The notes: generated by a model from the sequence alone, not told the origin. A DNA stretch of 64,000 nucleotides from Phyllobacterium sophorae (GCF_003010965.1 NZ_PGGM01000002.1:558001-622000); one strand, 5' to 3'. Shown: positions 52,893 to 63,458, counted from the first letter of the stretch. Numbers and translations: made by a program.

Positions 52893-54367
52893 TCAGCCGC
52901 ACTGGTGTTCGCGATCTCGCGGCCAAGGCGAATTGTTTCCCGGATCAGCAGCTCCAGGTCGTCGCGCCGGGTTCGGTGATTGTTGATTGCGACGCGCAGG
53001 CAATGCTGGCCATGAACAGTCGTATCCGAAATGGCTGCCGTGCCTTCTTCCTGCAGGCGCAGCATGATCTCGGTGTTGAGCGCCTTCAACATGTCGCCAT
53101 CCATTCCTTCGAGGTGATAGCGGTAGCAGACGATATTGATATTTGTCGGCGCCACCAGTTCCAGCAGGGGTTCGGCCTGGATGAGCGTGGTGAGGTACCT
53201 GGCCTGCTCGATGTTCTGGTCGATCAAACGTCCGAACTTTTCGATGCCATGCTCCTTGAGCGCCATCCAGACCTTGAGGGCCCGGAAGCCGCGGGTGGTC
53301 TGCAGGCCGAAATCATGCAGCCAATTGGCCGAGGCGAGGCCGCGCGGCGTCATCTCCAGATATTCCGGCGTGACGGCAAATGTCGCGTGGTGCGCATCGG
53401 CATCCCGGATGAGTGCACAACCGGCCTCGAATGGAGCATGCAGCCATTTGTGCGGGTCAAGTGCAATGGAATCGGCAAGCTCGATTCCGGCGACGCGATA
53501 TTTGTTCTCGGGAGCGATAGTGATGAGCGCGCCGATACAGCCATCGACATGAAACCACAGGTCTTCTTCCGCAGCCAGTTTCGCCAGACCTTGCAGATCG
53601 TCAATGGCCCCGGTGTTTACGGTTCCGGCCGTTCCGATCACGCAAGCTGGTTGAAATCCCCCAGCGCGATCCTCGGCGATTGCCGCACGCAATGCGGTGA
53701 TGTCGATCCGCAGGCTTGCATCGGTTGAAATGCGCCGCAGAGCCCGATTCCCCAATCCCAGCGCCTCCATTGCCTTGCGGTGGCAACTGTGGATCTGATC
53801 GGAGCCATAGAAGCGCAAGGGTTTCTCCATGGCAGCGAGACCCAACTCGCGCACGTCTACGCCGGCTTTCCGGTTACGCGCCACGGCGAGGCCAATGATG
53901 TTCGCCATCGAACCGCCGCTGACCAGGGTGCCGCTGGCCGAAGCGGGGAATCCCAGCATCTCCTTGCACCAGTTGACCACCTGCTGGTCCATATAGGCTG
54001 CAGCATGGTTGCCGCCGCCAAGGTTCGACCCCTGGATTGCCGCCAGAAAATCGCCGAGCGCCCCGGTAAAATTGCTCGAACCCATATACCAGGCCCAAAA
54101 GCGGGGATGAACGTTTCCCATGGGATAGGCCATCACATTGTCGACAACCTCACGATAGATTTCCGCCAGCGGCGCTGGCTCGTGTGGCAGAGGAGATTCA
54201 AAGAATGCCTTCACCTCCGCAGGAATTTCCTGCCACACGGGGCGATTGCGGATATCACGCAGATAGCGGACGGCATCGTCGACGACCTGATGAGACAAGG
54301 CTTGCACATCGGCCCAGTCATCCGGGTCGAGCGTTTCTTCGGCAGCAGCTTTCCGCAAAGTGTCCAT
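52889..54367 (-). CDS. pyridoxal-dependent decarboxylase, aromatic-L-amino-acid type
   Basis: PLP decarboxylase of group II, 492 residues. It has the N-terminal region VHPRFWAWYMGSSNFTGALG, typical of the family, the PLP-stacking region IHSCHRKAMEALG, VDGCIGALI, and the PLP lysine in DPHKWLHAPFEAG (Lys307). Aromatic amino acids are the usual substrates of this family; no particular one can be named. The start ATG at 54367 is used; a frame to 54604 has no family support. It lies convergent to the SET gene and upstream is an isochorismatase-like gene. Confidence 0.87.
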   Translation of the reverse strand: MDTLRKAAAEETLDPDDWADVQALSHQVVDDAVRYLRDIRNRPVWQEIPAEVKAFFESPLPHEPAPLAEIYREVVDNVMAYPMGNVHPRFWAWYMGSSNFTGALGDFLAAIQGSNLGGGNHAAAYMDQQVVNWCKEMLGFPASASGTLVSGGSMANIIGLAVARNRKAGVDVRELGLAAMEKPLRFYGSDQIHSCHRKAMEALGLGNRALRRISTDASLRIDITALRAAIAEDRAGGFQPACVIGTAGTVNTGAIDDLQGLAKLAAEEDLWFHVDGCIGALITIAPENKYRVAGIELADSIALDPHKWLHAPFEAGCALIRDADAHHATFAVTPEYLEMTPRGLASANWLHDFGLQTTRGFRALKVWMALKEHGIEKFGRLIDQNIEQARYLTTLIQAEPLLELVAPTNINIVCYRYHLEGMDGDMLKALNTEIMLRLQEEGTAAISDTTVHGQHCLRVAINNHRTRRDDLELLIRETIRLGREIANTSAAD

Positions 54368-54557
54368 TCGAACCTCTCCCAAACAGCGCCCTTTGCAGGG
54401 CGGCGAAGTGAAACCTTGGCATCGAGCGCAGAGGGGGCTCTCTCCCCGAAGCGCTTCTCCGAGCCAATCGGGTGGCTCACTATGGACCGTTTGGAGTGTG
54501 TTACAAATGAAAATCCGCACCGGAAGAACGTAGCCGATCCCCAGGAACCTCGATGGT

Positions 54558-55193
54558 TCAGCGCCAGACGGCGGATAGGCCTTCAACCGTACAGAACATC
54601 GCATCGCCCATAAATTTCATGCCCGCCATCGCCCGGTCCGCTGCCTCAGCTTCGCCGCCGCCACAGGCGTCCTCTACCACAATCGGGATAAGGCCAAGAT
54701 CGGCGCCATGGCGGACAGTGGGTTCAATGCCGATTTCGGTGGCGATGCCGCAGATGAGAAAACTCTTCAGGCCGCAATCGCGCATGGCGATGGCAAGCGG
54801 CGTCCCTTCAAAGGCCGAGAATGTGATCTTGTCGAAAATCACCTCGTCGTCGCGAACTTCAAGTTCCGGGGCAAGGGCAAAGCCGGGGCTGTCGCGCAAG
54901 AACCAGGGGTTAACATCCTCGACCGATGATTTGCGCTGCCAGGCCATCATCTGCCGGAACTGAAAGACACCCGCCATCCGTGCCGGCAAGGACATGTGCC
55001 GCATGAAAAAGACGCGTATCCCGGCGGATCGCGCAAGCTGAAGGGTGTGCAATACACGCTCCAGGATAGCGGGCCCATTTTCCAGCTGGCGCAAAATCCC
55101 GATCTGCATGTCGTAGACGACAAGCGCCGTCGTCTCTGGCCTCGTTGCCTCGGCAATGGTTTCAGGAATAGCAAGACCGTGGATATTCTGCAT
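54558..55193 (-). CDS. isochorismatase family cysteine hydrolase
   Basis: A 211-residue alpha/beta hydrolase with the catalytic Asp in ALVVYDMQIGIL, a Lys in the region IFDKITFSAFEGTPL, and the Cys in LKSFLICGIATEIGIEPTVR, the cis-peptide and nucleophile segment of the family. Such enzymes hydrolyse amides or vinyl ethers (nicotinamide, ureidoacrylate, isochorismate). The substrate is unknown. The ATG at 55193 is chosen (MQNIHGLAIPE); 55217 would add eight residues. It is upstream of, and co-oriented with, the decarboxylase with about 190 bases between. Confidence 0.87.
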   Translation of the reverse strand: MQNIHGLAIPETIAEATRPETTALVVYDMQIGILRQLENGPAILERVLHTLQLARSAGIRVFFMRHMSLPARMAGVFQFRQMMAWQRKSSVEDVNPWFLRDSPGFALAPELEVRDDEVIFDKITFSAFEGTPLAIAMRDCGLKSFLICGIATEIGIEPTVRHGADLGLIPIVVEDACGGGEAEAADRAMAGMKFMGDAMFCTVEGLSAVWR

Positions 55194-55431
55194 TGGCCGT
55201 CCTCCTCTTGTCTCCAAGCGATCGAGTTCGAGTCGCTGTTCCCAGGGTCACGTTAGCACGACCACACCGGGAAAAAAGTGCGAGCTTCGCGGTCGGCTTA
55301 TGGAGAGATCGAGCGCGGAATCGCCAGCATTTCCTCAATCTCACGTCATGCAGATTGAGAAACACTTGCCTCATCCGGCGGATTGCACTAGCCAATGTAA
55401 AGATATTTTTAGCTACGAATGACAGGCCAGC

Positions 55432-56934
55432 ATGACTCTCGTTGATACCCGTACGCCCGAACCCAAGCGTTTCATTTCCGGTGCCACAGGCGATTGGGAG
55501 ATCGTCGTCGGCATGGAAGTTCACGCCCAGGTTACATCCAATTCGAAACTGTTTTCCGGCGCGTCGACGACTTTCGGCGCCGAGCCGAATGAGAATGTGT
55601 CGCTGGTCGATGCGGCGATGCCCGGGATGTTGCCGGTGATCAATGAATGGTGCGTGCGCCAGGCGATCCGCACGGGGCTCGGCCTCAAGGCGCAGATCAA
55701 CCTCAAGTCGGTTTTTGATCGCAAGAATTATTTCTATCCCGATCTGCCGCAGGGCTATCAGATTTCGCAGTTCAAGCAGCCCATCGTCGGTGAGGGCAAG
55801 ATGATCATTTCGGTCGGCCCCGATAAGAAGGGCGAGTTCGAAGACATCGAAATCGGCATCGAACGCCTGCACCTGGAACAGGACGCGGGCAAGTCTTTAC
55901 ACGACCAGAACCCGACCATGTCCTACGTCGATTTGAACCGGTCCGGTGTCGCACTGATGGAAATCGTCTCCAAGCCGGATATGCGCTCGTCCGATGAGGC
56001 AAAAGCCTACCTTACCAAACTGCGGACCATCGTGCGTTATCTGGGCACGTGCGACGGCAACATGGACGAAGGCTCGATGCGCGCCGATGTCAACGTTTCC
56101 GTGCGCCAGCCAGGCGGCGAATTCGGTACGCGCTGCGAAATCAAGAACGTCAACTCGATCCGTTTCGTCGGACAGGCCATCGAGTACGAAGCGCGTCGTC
56201 AGATCGCGATCCTCGAAGACGGCGGGTCGATTGATCAGGAAACACGGCTGTTCGACCCGGTGAAGGGCGAAACACGCTCCATGCGTTCCAAGGAAGAGGC
56301 GCATGATTATCGCTATTTCCCCGATCCCGATCTACTGCCGCTCGAATTCGAGCAGGCATATGTCGATGAGCTGAAGGCCGATCTGCCGGAGTTGCCGGAC
56401 GACAAGAAAGCCCGCCTGGTCTCTGAGCTGGGCCTGTCTGTCTATGATGCGTCGATCCTCGTGACCGAGAAGGCGATTGCCGATTACTACGAGGCGGTAG
56501 CCAATGGGCGGGATGGCAAGCTTTCCGCCAACTGGGTGATCAATGATCTGCTCGGTGCGTTGAACAAGGCTGGCAAGGGCATTGAGGAATCGCCGGTTTC
56601 GCCGACGCAGCTTGGCGCAGTGATCGACCTTATCAAGGAAGGCACGATTTCGGGAAAGATCGCCAAGGATCTATTCGAGATCGTCTGGAATGAGGGCGGT
56701 GACCCGCGCGAGCTGGTTGAAAGCCGCGGCATGAAGCAGGTTACGGACACCGGTGCGATCGAAAAAGCGATCGACGACGTTATTGCTGCCAATCCGGACA
56801 AGGTCGAGCAGGCCAAGGCAAAGCCCAGCCTCGCCGGCTGGTTTGTCGGACAGGTGATGAAATCGACGGGCGGCAAGGCCAATCCGCAAGTCCTCAGCGA
56901 TCTGGTCAAGTCCAAGCTCGGGATCGTCGAATAG
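55432..56934 (+). CDS. gatB: aspartyl/glutamyl-tRNA amidotransferase subunit B
   Basis: GatB catalyses the kinase step that activates misacylated Glu-tRNA-Gln or Asp-tRNA-Asn for amidation. The 500-residue protein starts [20 protein letters not shown] and has [34 protein letters not shown] and [16 protein letters not shown] in part, then the tail YqeY-like domain. Length is normal. No gatA or gatC is in this window, so the complex is encoded elsewhere as in many alphaproteobacteria. The adjacent downstream acetyltransferase gene starts directly after the stop. Confidence 0.96.
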   Translation: MTLVDTRTPEPKRFISGATGDWEIVVGMEVHAQVTSNSKLFSGASTTFGAEPNENVSLVDAAMPGMLPVINEWCVRQAIRTGLGLKAQINLKSVFDRKNYFYPDLPQGYQISQFKQPIVGEGKMIISVGPDKKGEFEDIEIGIERLHLEQDAGKSLHDQNPTMSYVDLNRSGVALMEIVSKPDMRSSDEAKAYLTKLRTIVRYLGTCDGNMDEGSMRADVNVSVRQPGGEFGTRCEIKNVNSIRFVGQAIEYEARRQIAILEDGGSIDQETRLFDPVKGETRSMRSKEEAHDYRYFPDPDLLPLEFEQAYVDELKADLPELPDDKKARLVSELGLSVYDASILVTEKAIADYYEAVANGRDGKLSANWVINDLLGALNKAGKGIEESPVSPTQLGAVIDLIKEGTISGKIAKDLFEIVWNEGGDPRELVESRGMKQVTDTGAIEKAIDDVIAANPDKVEQAKAKPSLAGWFVGQVMKSTGGKANPQVLSDLVKSKLGIVE

Positions 56935-57444
56935 ATGTGGGTCCGCAGCGCTACGAAAGAAGATCTGAATGCTGTGCGCGACATGCTGGTCGAAACCTGG
57001 CACGCGACCTATGACGATGTCTACGGGGTTGAGAAAGTCAACGCGATCACCGATCGCTATCACTCGCTGGACGCTTTGAAGAAGCAGTTGGCCAAGCCTT
57101 ATTCGGAATTCATCATCGCTGACGATGGCGCCGACATTCTGGGCATGGCCTACGCATCCCAGAAGGATCACAAGCTGTCGATCCTCAACCAGCTCTACGT
57201 CCATCCCGAACATCAAAAGCAGGGCGTCGGATCGCTGCTTCTGGCCGAGGTCGAAAGTGCTTTCCCCGGCGTCTTTGCGCTGCAGCTTGAAGTTATCGAG
57301 CAGAATCAAAACGCTATCAGATTTTATGAAAGCAGGGGATTCGAACGCACCAATGGCCGCATCGACAATTGGGGCGAGCCGAATTCGGGCATCTCCGCCG
57401 TAGTGCTGGAGAAATCGCTGACCGGGTATGAGCTGGCACCGTGA
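56935..57444 (+). CDS. GNAT family N-acetyltransferase
   Basis: A 169-residue GNAT enzyme. It begins MWVRSATKEDLNAVRDMLVE and has LSILNQLYVHPEHQKQGVGS, including the acetyl-CoA-binding Q/RxxGxG loop, and ALQLEVIEQNQNAIRFYESR. The substrate is unknown. It starts immediately after gatB (zero bases) and overlaps the next gene by 4 bases, so all three are likely one transcript. Confidence 0.88.
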   Translation: MWVRSATKEDLNAVRDMLVETWHATYDDVYGVEKVNAITDRYHSLDALKKQLAKPYSEFIIADDGADILGMAYASQKDHKLSILNQLYVHPEHQKQGVGSLLLAEVESAFPGVFALQLEVIEQNQNAIRFYESRGFERTNGRIDNWGEPNSGISAVVLEKSLTGYELAP

Positions 57445-57929
57445 CAATTGATACGGAACTGATGTTTAGGCAGGCCGTGCGCAAAGATCTGCCGGCTTTA
57501 GTCGAGTTATTTGCCGATGATTCCATTGGAGGCCATGGTGATACGACTGATCCGGCGGCTTTACCGCTTTACGAAAGTGCTTTTGCAGCGATCCAGGCGA
57601 GCCCGAATGATCTCCTGTTTGTTGGCGTTCTAAAAGATGAAATCGTTGCTACCGCGCAGGTGACCTTCATTACCTCGCTTACCGGGCGCGGAACGAGGCG
57701 AATGGCCATCGAGGCCGTGCAAACGCGCGCTGACATGCGCAGCAGGGGCATCGGTGCGCGGTTGATCAACCACTGCCTTGATGTCGCTCGAGAGCGCGGT
57801 ATTGCGCTGGTGCAATTGACATCAAATGCCAAACGTCCCGATGCGCACCGCTTTTATGAGAGGCTCGGATTTGAAAAGACCCATGCGGGTTTCAAGTTAA
57901 GGCTGGAACCTGCTCGCGCGTCAACTTGA
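57441..57929 (+). CDS. GNAT family N-acetyltransferase
   Basis: A second GNAT enzyme, 162 residues, with VQTRADMRSRGIGARLINHC as the acetyl-CoA loop and ALVQLTSNAKRPDAHRFYER at the C-terminus. It starts GTG at 57441 inside the end of the previous gene. Two neighbouring GNATs have different sequences and are not a recent duplication. The substrate is unknown. Confidence 0.88.
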   Translation: MTIDTELMFRQAVRKDLPALVELFADDSIGGHGDTTDPAALPLYESAFAAIQASPNDLLFVGVLKDEIVATAQVTFITSLTGRGTRRMAIEAVQTRADMRSRGIGARLINHCLDVARERGIALVQLTSNAKRPDAHRFYERLGFEKTHAGFKLRLEPARAST

Positions 57930-58013
57930 CCCTTGCTATCGCGCAATGATACGGCCATAAACCGTTGAGTTGCCATAGTAGTATGGATTGAACGACATCG
58001 TTCGAGGATTGCC

Positions 58014-58412
58014 ATGAAGACCTTCTTTACTCAGTTTTTCACCTGGTGGAATGGACAGACGCTCGGTACGCGCTTCTTCACCTGGCGCAAGGGTACCAAG
58101 GTCGGCGAAGACCAGTTCGGCAACGTCTATTATGAAGGCACGTTCGATTCCGAGGGCCGCAAGCGCCGCTGGGTGATCTACAATGGCTACGCCGAAGCGT
58201 CGGCCATTCCTGCTGGCTGGCACGGATGGATGCATCACAGGGTTGAAACGCCTCCTTCCCGCGAAGACTACAAGCCATATGGCTGGGAAACGAATCACCA
58301 GCCTAATCTAACCGGCTCAGCAGCCGCATACCGTCCGAAGGGTTCGATTGCACATGGCGACAATCGCCCGACCGTGACAGGTGATTACGACGCCTGGACG
58401 CCCGGTTCTTGA
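58014..58412 (+). CDS. NADH:ubiquinone oxidoreductase subunit NDUFA12
   Basis: A 132-residue protein of the NDUFA12/B17.2 family, an accessory subunit of respiratory complex I that is conserved between alphaproteobacteria and mitochondria. The segments VGEDQFGNVYYEGTFDSEGR, RRWVIYNGYAEASAIPAGWH and GWMHHRVETPPSRED are diagnostic. It is peripheral at the membrane and has no membrane helix. It is followed by a DUF2155 exported protein, a pairing I recall from Rhizobiales. Confidence 0.95.
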   Translation: MKTFFTQFFTWWNGQTLGTRFFTWRKGTKVGEDQFGNVYYEGTFDSEGRKRRWVIYNGYAEASAIPAGWHGWMHHRVETPPSREDYKPYGWETNHQPNLTGSAAAYRPKGSIAHGDNRPTVTGDYDAWTPGS

Positions 58413-58496
58413 TCCGATCTTCTTCTGCCACAATTGGTCATTATCGACGGGCTGGAATCGCAGTCTCCCTTGGCAACAGCTGAAACCGGAAGTGAA

Positions 58497-58943
58497 ATGA
58501 TCCGTTCGACTCTGTCCTTTCTCTTCCGTCAGAAGATTCGCCTTGTTGCAGCCGGACTGATCGCTGGAATGATCCCCGCGACACTTGCGACGCGGGCCTT
58601 GGCCGACGAAAAGATTACCAATCCAATTGCCGTCTTTTCCGGTCTCGACAAGATTACAGGCCGTATCACGACCTTCGACGTCTATATCGACGAGACCGTG
58701 CAGTTCGGTGCGCTGCAGCTGACGCCGCGCGCCTGTTATACGCGTCCCGATACGGAAGCACCGAAGACGGATACGTTTGTCGAAGTGGATGAAATCACGC
58801 TCGACCGCAAAATCCGCCGGATTTTCTCCGGCTGGATGTTTGCCGACAGTCCCGGCCTCAACGCCGTGGAGCATCCTGTCTATGACGTCTGGCTGAAGAG
58901 CTGCAAGCAGAAGTCCGACGTTCCCGCGCCTGACAAGGGGTAG
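58497..58943 (+). CDS. DUF2155 domain-containing exported protein
   Basis: A 148-residue protein. The N-terminus (MIRSTLSFLFRQKIRLVAAG) leads into a signal sequence ending near TRALADE. The mature part has NPIAVFSGLDKITGRITTFD and GALQLTPRACYTRPDTEAPK, the DUF2155 core, ending YDVWLKSCK. It is periplasmic with two conserved cysteines that could pair. The function is unknown; the family is restricted mostly to alphaproteobacteria. The ATG at 58497 was preferred over a frame from 58434 because the signal peptide starts there. Confidence 0.85.
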   Translation: MIRSTLSFLFRQKIRLVAAGLIAGMIPATLATRALADEKITNPIAVFSGLDKITGRITTFDVYIDETVQFGALQLTPRACYTRPDTEAPKTDTFVEVDEITLDRKIRRIFSGWMFADSPGLNAVEHPVYDVWLKSCKQKSDVPAPDKG

Positions 58944-58988
58944 GCCCCGCTACGCCGGTGCGGACCAGGGCCATTGTGAGGTGGCCCG

Positions 58989-59402
58989 TCAGCCGGCCTT
59001 CGGGCAGTTGACCATCCACGGTGTGCCGAATTGATCGACAAGCATGCCAAACCGTAGCGCCCAAGACGTTTCGGTGATCGGCAGTATGACGGTTGTAGCG
59101 TCCTTTGACAGCGCGGCGAACAGGCTTTCGGCCTCGCCTGGGGTGTCCGTGTGAAGGGCAACGCTCATGCCTTGTGCCTTCTGGAAATTGGGAGAAGGAT
59201 CGTCCGATCCCATCAGAACGTTGTCGCCGAACTTCAGCGATACATGCATGATTTTCTTTGCGGATTCGGGCGAATGATCGCCGCTCTCCGGCATTTCGTC
59301 AAATCGGATCATGGCCTCGATCTTGCCACCTAAAACGTCTTCGTAAAACTTGAATGCTTGTTCGCATTGACCGTCAAAAAGCAGATATGGGTTGATTTTC
59401 AC
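58989..59402 (-). CDS. VOC family protein (PhnB/glyoxalase-like)
   Basis: A 137-residue protein of the vicinal-oxygen-chelate fold, close to PhnB-like proteins: INPYLLFDGQCEQAFKFYED and the KIEAMIRFDEMPESG region, then SVALHTDTPGEAESLFAALS and the C-terminal FGMLVDQFGTPWMVNCPK. The enzymatic role is unknown; these often bind a metal and a small ligand. The start is a GTG at 59402, preceded by AGGAGA seven bases upstream; a longer frame is unlikely. Confidence 0.85.
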   Translation of the reverse strand: MKINPYLLFDGQCEQAFKFYEDVLGGKIEAMIRFDEMPESGDHSPESAKKIMHVSLKFGDNVLMGSDDPSPNFQKAQGMSVALHTDTPGEAESLFAALSKDATTVILPITETSWALRFGMLVDQFGTPWMVNCPKAG

Positions 59403-59551
59403 GGCAGGTCTCCTTTTGTGGTTGGGGTCTTCCCGGTCCAAGGACGAACGTCAGGCAGTCAGTCCGACATCCCGGCAAAAATTTATTGGATTGCACTAAG
59501 CGCTGGCGGGAATGCTCCAGGCTAGCACGGCAATGTGATGGTTATGTTGCT

Positions 59552-60166
59552 CTAGAATTCAGCCGGCTGGGCCAAAGCATTTTCCAGCATTTTCTGGTAC
59601 TGCCGTCGCGGGATCTCGACCGCACCAAAAGTCTCCAGGTGATTGGTGGTGAATTGGGTGTCGAGCAGCGTGAAGCCTTTGTCGATCAGATGGCCGACGA
59701 GATGGACGAGGCAGACTTTCGATGCATCCCGTTCGCGTGAGAACATGCTCTCGCCGAAAAAGGCCGAACCCAAGGCGATGCCATAGAGCCCGCCGGCCAG
59801 CTTTCCGTCGTGCCATGCTTCGACCGTGTGGCAATAGCCAAGTTCGAACAGCTTGCCATACGCCTCGCGGATGGGGGCATTGATCCAGGTGCGGGCGCGT
59901 TCGCCGCTACCGCTGGCGCAGCCGTCAATGACGCCGGCGAAATCCGTATCATAGCGAATGTCGAAACGCGCCTGGCGGACAACCTTGCGCAGGCTGCGTG
60001 ATACATGAAAATTCTCAAAGGGGATGATGCCGCGCTTTTCCGGACGTACCCAGAAGATTTCGGGGTTGTCTGCCTCTTCGGCCATAGGAAAGACCCCGGT
60101 TGCGTAGGCGCGCAACAGCAATGCGGGGTCAATTCTGAATATCTCTTCCGGGTCTCTACCCGACAT
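59552..60166 (-). CDS. aat: leucyl/phenylalanyl-tRNA--protein transferase
   Basis: Aat adds Leu or Phe to proteins with N-terminal Arg or Lys, marking them for ClpS/ClpAP degradation. The 204-residue protein has [60 protein letters not shown] and [20 protein letters not shown] in order, which are the family signatures. It starts at the ATG at 60166, three bases downstream of the accC stop, and ends near the VOC gene. It is the third gene of an accB-accC-aat series. Confidence 0.95.
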   Translation of the reverse strand: MSGRDPEEIFRIDPALLLRAYATGVFPMAEEADNPEIFWVRPEKRGIIPFENFHVSRSLRKVVRQARFDIRYDTDFAGVIDGCASGSGERARTWINAPIREAYGKLFELGYCHTVEAWHDGKLAGGLYGIALGSAFFGESMFSRERDASKVCLVHLVGHLIDKGFTLLDTQFTTNHLETFGAVEIPRRQYQKMLENALAQPAEF

Positions 60167-60168
60167 AC

Positions 60169-61530
60169 CTATTCTTCTGCTGTGTCAGCTGTATCGCCAG
60201 CCAGATATTTCTCGAGCCAATGAATATCATAATCACCGTTGGCAATGTCGGGATTGTTGATCAAATCCTGAAAAAGCGGCAGGGTCGTCTTGATCCCGTC
60301 GACAACGAACTCATCCAGGGCCCGCCGCAGACGCATCATGCATTCAACCCGGTTGCGGCCGTGGACGATCAGTTTGCCGATGAGGCTGTCGTAGTATGGC
60401 GGGATCTTGTAGCCCGTATAAACACCGGAATCGACACGAATGCCGAGACCACCGGGCGTATGGAAATGAGTGATCTTGCCAGGTGAAGGCGTGAAGGTCC
60501 GCGGGTCTTCGGCGTTGATGCGGCATTCGATGGCATGGCCGGAGAAACGGATGTCTTCCTGGGTTACCGACAGTCCGCCGCCGGAGGCGACACGGATCTG
60601 TTCGTGGACGAGATCAATGCCGGTGATGGCTTCGGTCACGGGATGCTCGACTTGAAGGCGGGTGTTCATTTCAATGAAATAGAACTCGCCATTCTCGTAG
60701 AGAAACTCGATGGTACCGGCGCCGCGATATCCCATGTCGGCCATGGCATTGGCGCAGATCATGCCGATCCGCTCGCGTGCATCGGAATTGAGGGCAGGTG
60801 AGTTGGCCTCTTCCCATACCTTCTGGTGGCGGCGCTGCAACGAACAGTCGCGTTCGCCGAGATGCACAGCCTTGCCATTGCCGTCGCCCATGACCTGGAC
60901 TTCGATATGGCGCGGTTTCTGCAGGTACTTCTCGATATAGACCGCATCGTCGCCGAAGGCGGCACCAGCCTCGGAGCGCGCAGTCGACAGCGCAATCGAC
61001 AGCTCGTCCTCATTCAGCGCGACCTTCATGCCGCGGCCACCGCCGCCGGCTGAGGCCTTGATGATGACCGGATAACCGATCTCGGCGCAGATGCGGGCTG
61101 CTTCCTTGTCGTCGGTGACGCCGCCATCCGAACCGGGAACGACCGGAATGCCGAGACGTTTTGCGGTCCGCTTGGCCTCGATCTTGTCGCCCATGACGCG
61201 GATATGCGCAGCGGTCGGGCCGATAAAAGTGATGTTATGGGCCTCAAGGATTTCAGCAAACTTGGCGTTTTCCGAAAGGAAACCGTAACCAGGATGGATC
61301 GCATCTGCGCCGGTAATTTCGCAGGCAGCAACAATCTGGTGGATATTCAGATAGCTTTCGCGCGAAGGAGGCGGGCCGATACAGACGCTCTCGTCGGCTA
61401 GGCGGACATGCATGGCGTCAGCGTCGGCAGTCGAGTGCACGGCGACTGTCTGGATGCCGAGTTCCTTGCACGCACGCAGGACGCGCAGAGCAATTTCGCC
61501 ACGATTGGCTATGAGAATTTTCTGAAACAT
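60169..61530 (-). CDS. accC: acetyl-CoA carboxylase biotin carboxylase subunit
   Basis: ATP-dependent carboxylation of the biotin on AccB, the first step of fatty-acid synthesis. The 453-residue protein has [20 protein letters not shown], the ATP-grasp glycine loop [20 protein letters not shown] and [20 protein letters not shown] near the catalytic residues. Two adjacent ATGs lie at its start (61533 and 61530); the second fits. It lies 19 bases downstream of accB and only two bases upstream of aat. Confidence 0.96.
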   Translation of the reverse strand: MFQKILIANRGEIALRVLRACKELGIQTVAVHSTADADAMHVRLADESVCIGPPPSRESYLNIHQIVAACEITGADAIHPGYGFLSENAKFAEILEAHNITFIGPTAAHIRVMGDKIEAKRTAKRLGIPVVPGSDGGVTDDKEAARICAEIGYPVIIKASAGGGGRGMKVALNEDELSIALSTARSEAGAAFGDDAVYIEKYLQKPRHIEVQVMGDGNGKAVHLGERDCSLQRRHQKVWEEANSPALNSDARERIGMICANAMADMGYRGAGTIEFLYENGEFYFIEMNTRLQVEHPVTEAITGIDLVHEQIRVASGGGLSVTQEDIRFSGHAIECRINAEDPRTFTPSPGKITHFHTPGGLGIRVDSGVYTGYKIPPYYDSLIGKLIVHGRNRVECMMRLRRALDEFVVDGIKTTLPLFQDLINNPDIANGDYDIHWLEKYLAGDTADTAEE

Positions 61531-61549
61531 CACGCTCTCGATCTGGCCC

Positions 61550-62008
61550 TTACTCGATCACAACCAGCAACTCGCCGTATTCGACTGGCTGGCTATCGGT
61601 GACGAGGATGGCGGTAACAGTACCGGCGCGCGGCGAGGGGATCTGGTTCATTGTCTTCATCGCTTCGATGATCAGAAGCGTCTGGCCCTCCTTGACCTGC
61701 GTTCCAACCTGTATGAAGTCGCGCGCGCCCGGCGCGGGCGCAAGATAAACAGTCCCGACCATAGGCGACGGAATGGCATTCTTCGATGGATCGCTGGCCG
61801 GTGCGGCAGCCGCCGGAGCAACAGGAGCGGCAGCGGGGGCTTGTGCGTAGACCGCCTGAGGCGCTGCAGCCTGAACCGTGACCTGCCGCGAAACGCGAAT
61901 GCGAAGGTCGCCCTGTTCGATCTCGATATCGGTGAGGTCCGTCTCGTTCAGGATTTCCGCAAGATCGCGGATCATGACCTTGTCGATCCCGGTGTTTCTG
62001 CTAGCCAT
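61550..62008 (-). CDS. accB: acetyl-CoA carboxylase biotin carboxyl carrier protein
   Basis: The biotin carrier of acetyl-CoA carboxylase, 152 residues. The N-terminal region ([20 protein letters not shown]) is conserved, then an Ala/Pro linker, then a C-terminal biotinyl domain with the biotinylation site EAMKTMN, whose Lys118 accepts biotin. It is the first gene of the accB-accC pair and follows aroQ. Confidence 0.96.
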   Translation of the reverse strand: MASRNTGIDKVMIRDLAEILNETDLTDIEIEQGDLRIRVSRQVTVQAAAPQAVYAQAPAAAPVAPAAAAPASDPSKNAIPSPMVGTVYLAPAPGARDFIQVGTQVKEGQTLLIIEAMKTMNQIPSPRAGTVTAILVTDSQPVEYGELLVVIE

Positions 62009-62046
62009 GCTTTTTCAAGCCCCTTATTTCTATTTGGCGGTCTGCG

Positions 62047-62490
62047 CTATTGCGACGCCGCCAGCTTGATGAGTGCGCGCAGGCCCATCACGTAGCCATC
62101 GACCCCGAAGCCACATATCACCCCTTTAGCCAAAGGGGAAACGTAAGAGTGATGACGGAATGACTCGCGCGCGTGAATATTGGAAAGATGAACTTCCACC
62201 AGCGTGACAGCGGCCGCGCGGATGGCATCATGCAATGCGATGGATGTATGCGTGTAGGCGGCGGGATTGATCAATACCAATGCCTTCTGCTCGCCTGCTT
62301 CCTGAATCCAGCTGACCAGATCACCCTCATGATTGGACTGGCGAAAGATGATTTCAACCCCGAGGGACTCACCTTCTGCGCGGCACAAAGCCTCGATATC
62401 GCTCAATGTCGCGGCGCCATAGATCCCCGGTTCACGCTTTCCAAGCATGTTGAGGTTCGGGCCGTTGAGGATGAAAATCTGCTGCTTCAT
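62047..62490 (-). CDS. aroQ: type II 3-dehydroquinate dehydratase
   Basis: Converts 3-dehydroquinate to 3-dehydroshikimate in the shikimate pathway. The 147-residue protein starts [20 protein letters not shown], has the catalytic Tyr region [14 protein letters not shown] and [20 protein letters not shown], ending [20 protein letters not shown]. The ATG at 62490 fits the family better than the upstream frame to 62523. It is upstream of accB on the same strand (38-base gap). Confidence 0.95.
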   Translation of the reverse strand: MKQQIFILNGPNLNMLGKREPGIYGAATLSDIEALCRAEGESLGVEIIFRQSNHEGDLVSWIQEAGEQKALVLINPAAYTHTSIALHDAIRAAAVTLVEVHLSNIHARESFRHHSYVSPLAKGVICGFGVDGYVMGLRALIKLAASQ

Positions 62491-62613
62491 GATGTACCGG
62501 ACGGTTCGAGGTTCTGGTCCCATATAGACGGCTTATCGGCAAGCGAAAAGCCTGCAAAGTCACGTTATTGCTTGTCCACAAAGGGTTTTCGCAGGCAGAA
62601 GTAAATATTAACT

Positions 62614-63405
62614 CTATTTGTTGCGAATATGGCTGATCTTCTCGGCCAGCGCGTCGGCGCCAAGTGCACCAGGAACAACCTCATTGCCTACGACATATGA
62701 CGGTGTGCCGGTGATGCTCAGGCTGTTCGCCAGGTCATAGTTGTCGCGGAAAGCCTGCGTAACCTCAGGCGACTTCATCTTCTCGCGTAGCTGTGCCTCA
62801 CTGGCGCCAAGTTTGACCGCAATCGCCATCGCGGATTCTTCAGTCGCGCGACCCTCACCGCCCAGCAGATCACGGTGGAACTCAAGGTATTTATCTGGCA
62901 TCACCGCCTTGAATGCCTTTGCAACAATATGCGCACGAGTTGAATCCGCACCAAGGATCGGGAATTCCTTCATGACGAAGCGCAGGTTCGGATCGCTCTG
63001 CAGTAGCGCATCCATGTCCGGCAATGCCTTTTTGCAATAGCCGCAATTGTAGTCGAAAAACTCGACGATCGTCACGTCACCATTCGGATTGCCGAAGACG
63101 GCGTCCATCGGCGACAGAAAGATCTTGTCCCTGTTTTCGCTGATAACCTGCGTCGAGGCTTCCTTCTGAGCTGCCTCCTGCTTGGCGTTGAGAGCTGTTT
63201 GGACTTCGATCATTACCTCGGGATTGTTGATGAGGTAGTTCCGCACGATCCCTTCAATTTCTGCCCGGTCTGTGGTCGCGGCCGTGATCGTTGACATGTC
63301 AGGTGCAGCGCTGACCAAGTCAGTCCGCCCCGCCTGGTAGCCGAGAGCGAGCGCAGCAACGCCGGCAAGACCGGCGGCTGCAGCAACCAGAGTGACTTTT
63401 GTCAT
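62614..63405 (-). CDS. DsbA family thiol:disulfide protein
   Basis: A 263-residue exported thioredoxin-fold protein. A hydrophobic N-terminal segment (VTLVAAAAGLAGVAALALGY) is a signal peptide or anchor. A helical region (DRAEIEGIVRNYLINNPEVM) precedes the thioredoxin domain with the CxxC motif YNCGYCKKALPDM and the cis-proline SITGTPSYVVGNEVVPG. It resembles Com1/BdbD-like DsbA proteins of alphaproteobacteria. It is downstream of the M48 protease gene, with a gap of about 50 bases, so the two probably form an operon for envelope quality control. Confidence 0.92.
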   Translation of the reverse strand: MTKVTLVAAAAGLAGVAALALGYQAGRTDLVSAAPDMSTITAATTDRAEIEGIVRNYLINNPEVMIEVQTALNAKQEAAQKEASTQVISENRDKIFLSPMDAVFGNPNGDVTIVEFFDYNCGYCKKALPDMDALLQSDPNLRFVMKEFPILGADSTRAHIVAKAFKAVMPDKYLEFHRDLLGGEGRATEESAMAIAVKLGASEAQLREKMKSPEVTQAFRDNYDLANSLSITGTPSYVVGNEVVPGALGADALAEKISHIRNK

Positions 63406-63458
63406 AGTGAACTGTCCTTTTCAAATCCTGTTTTGCAACGAACGCGGACTGCCGCGTC

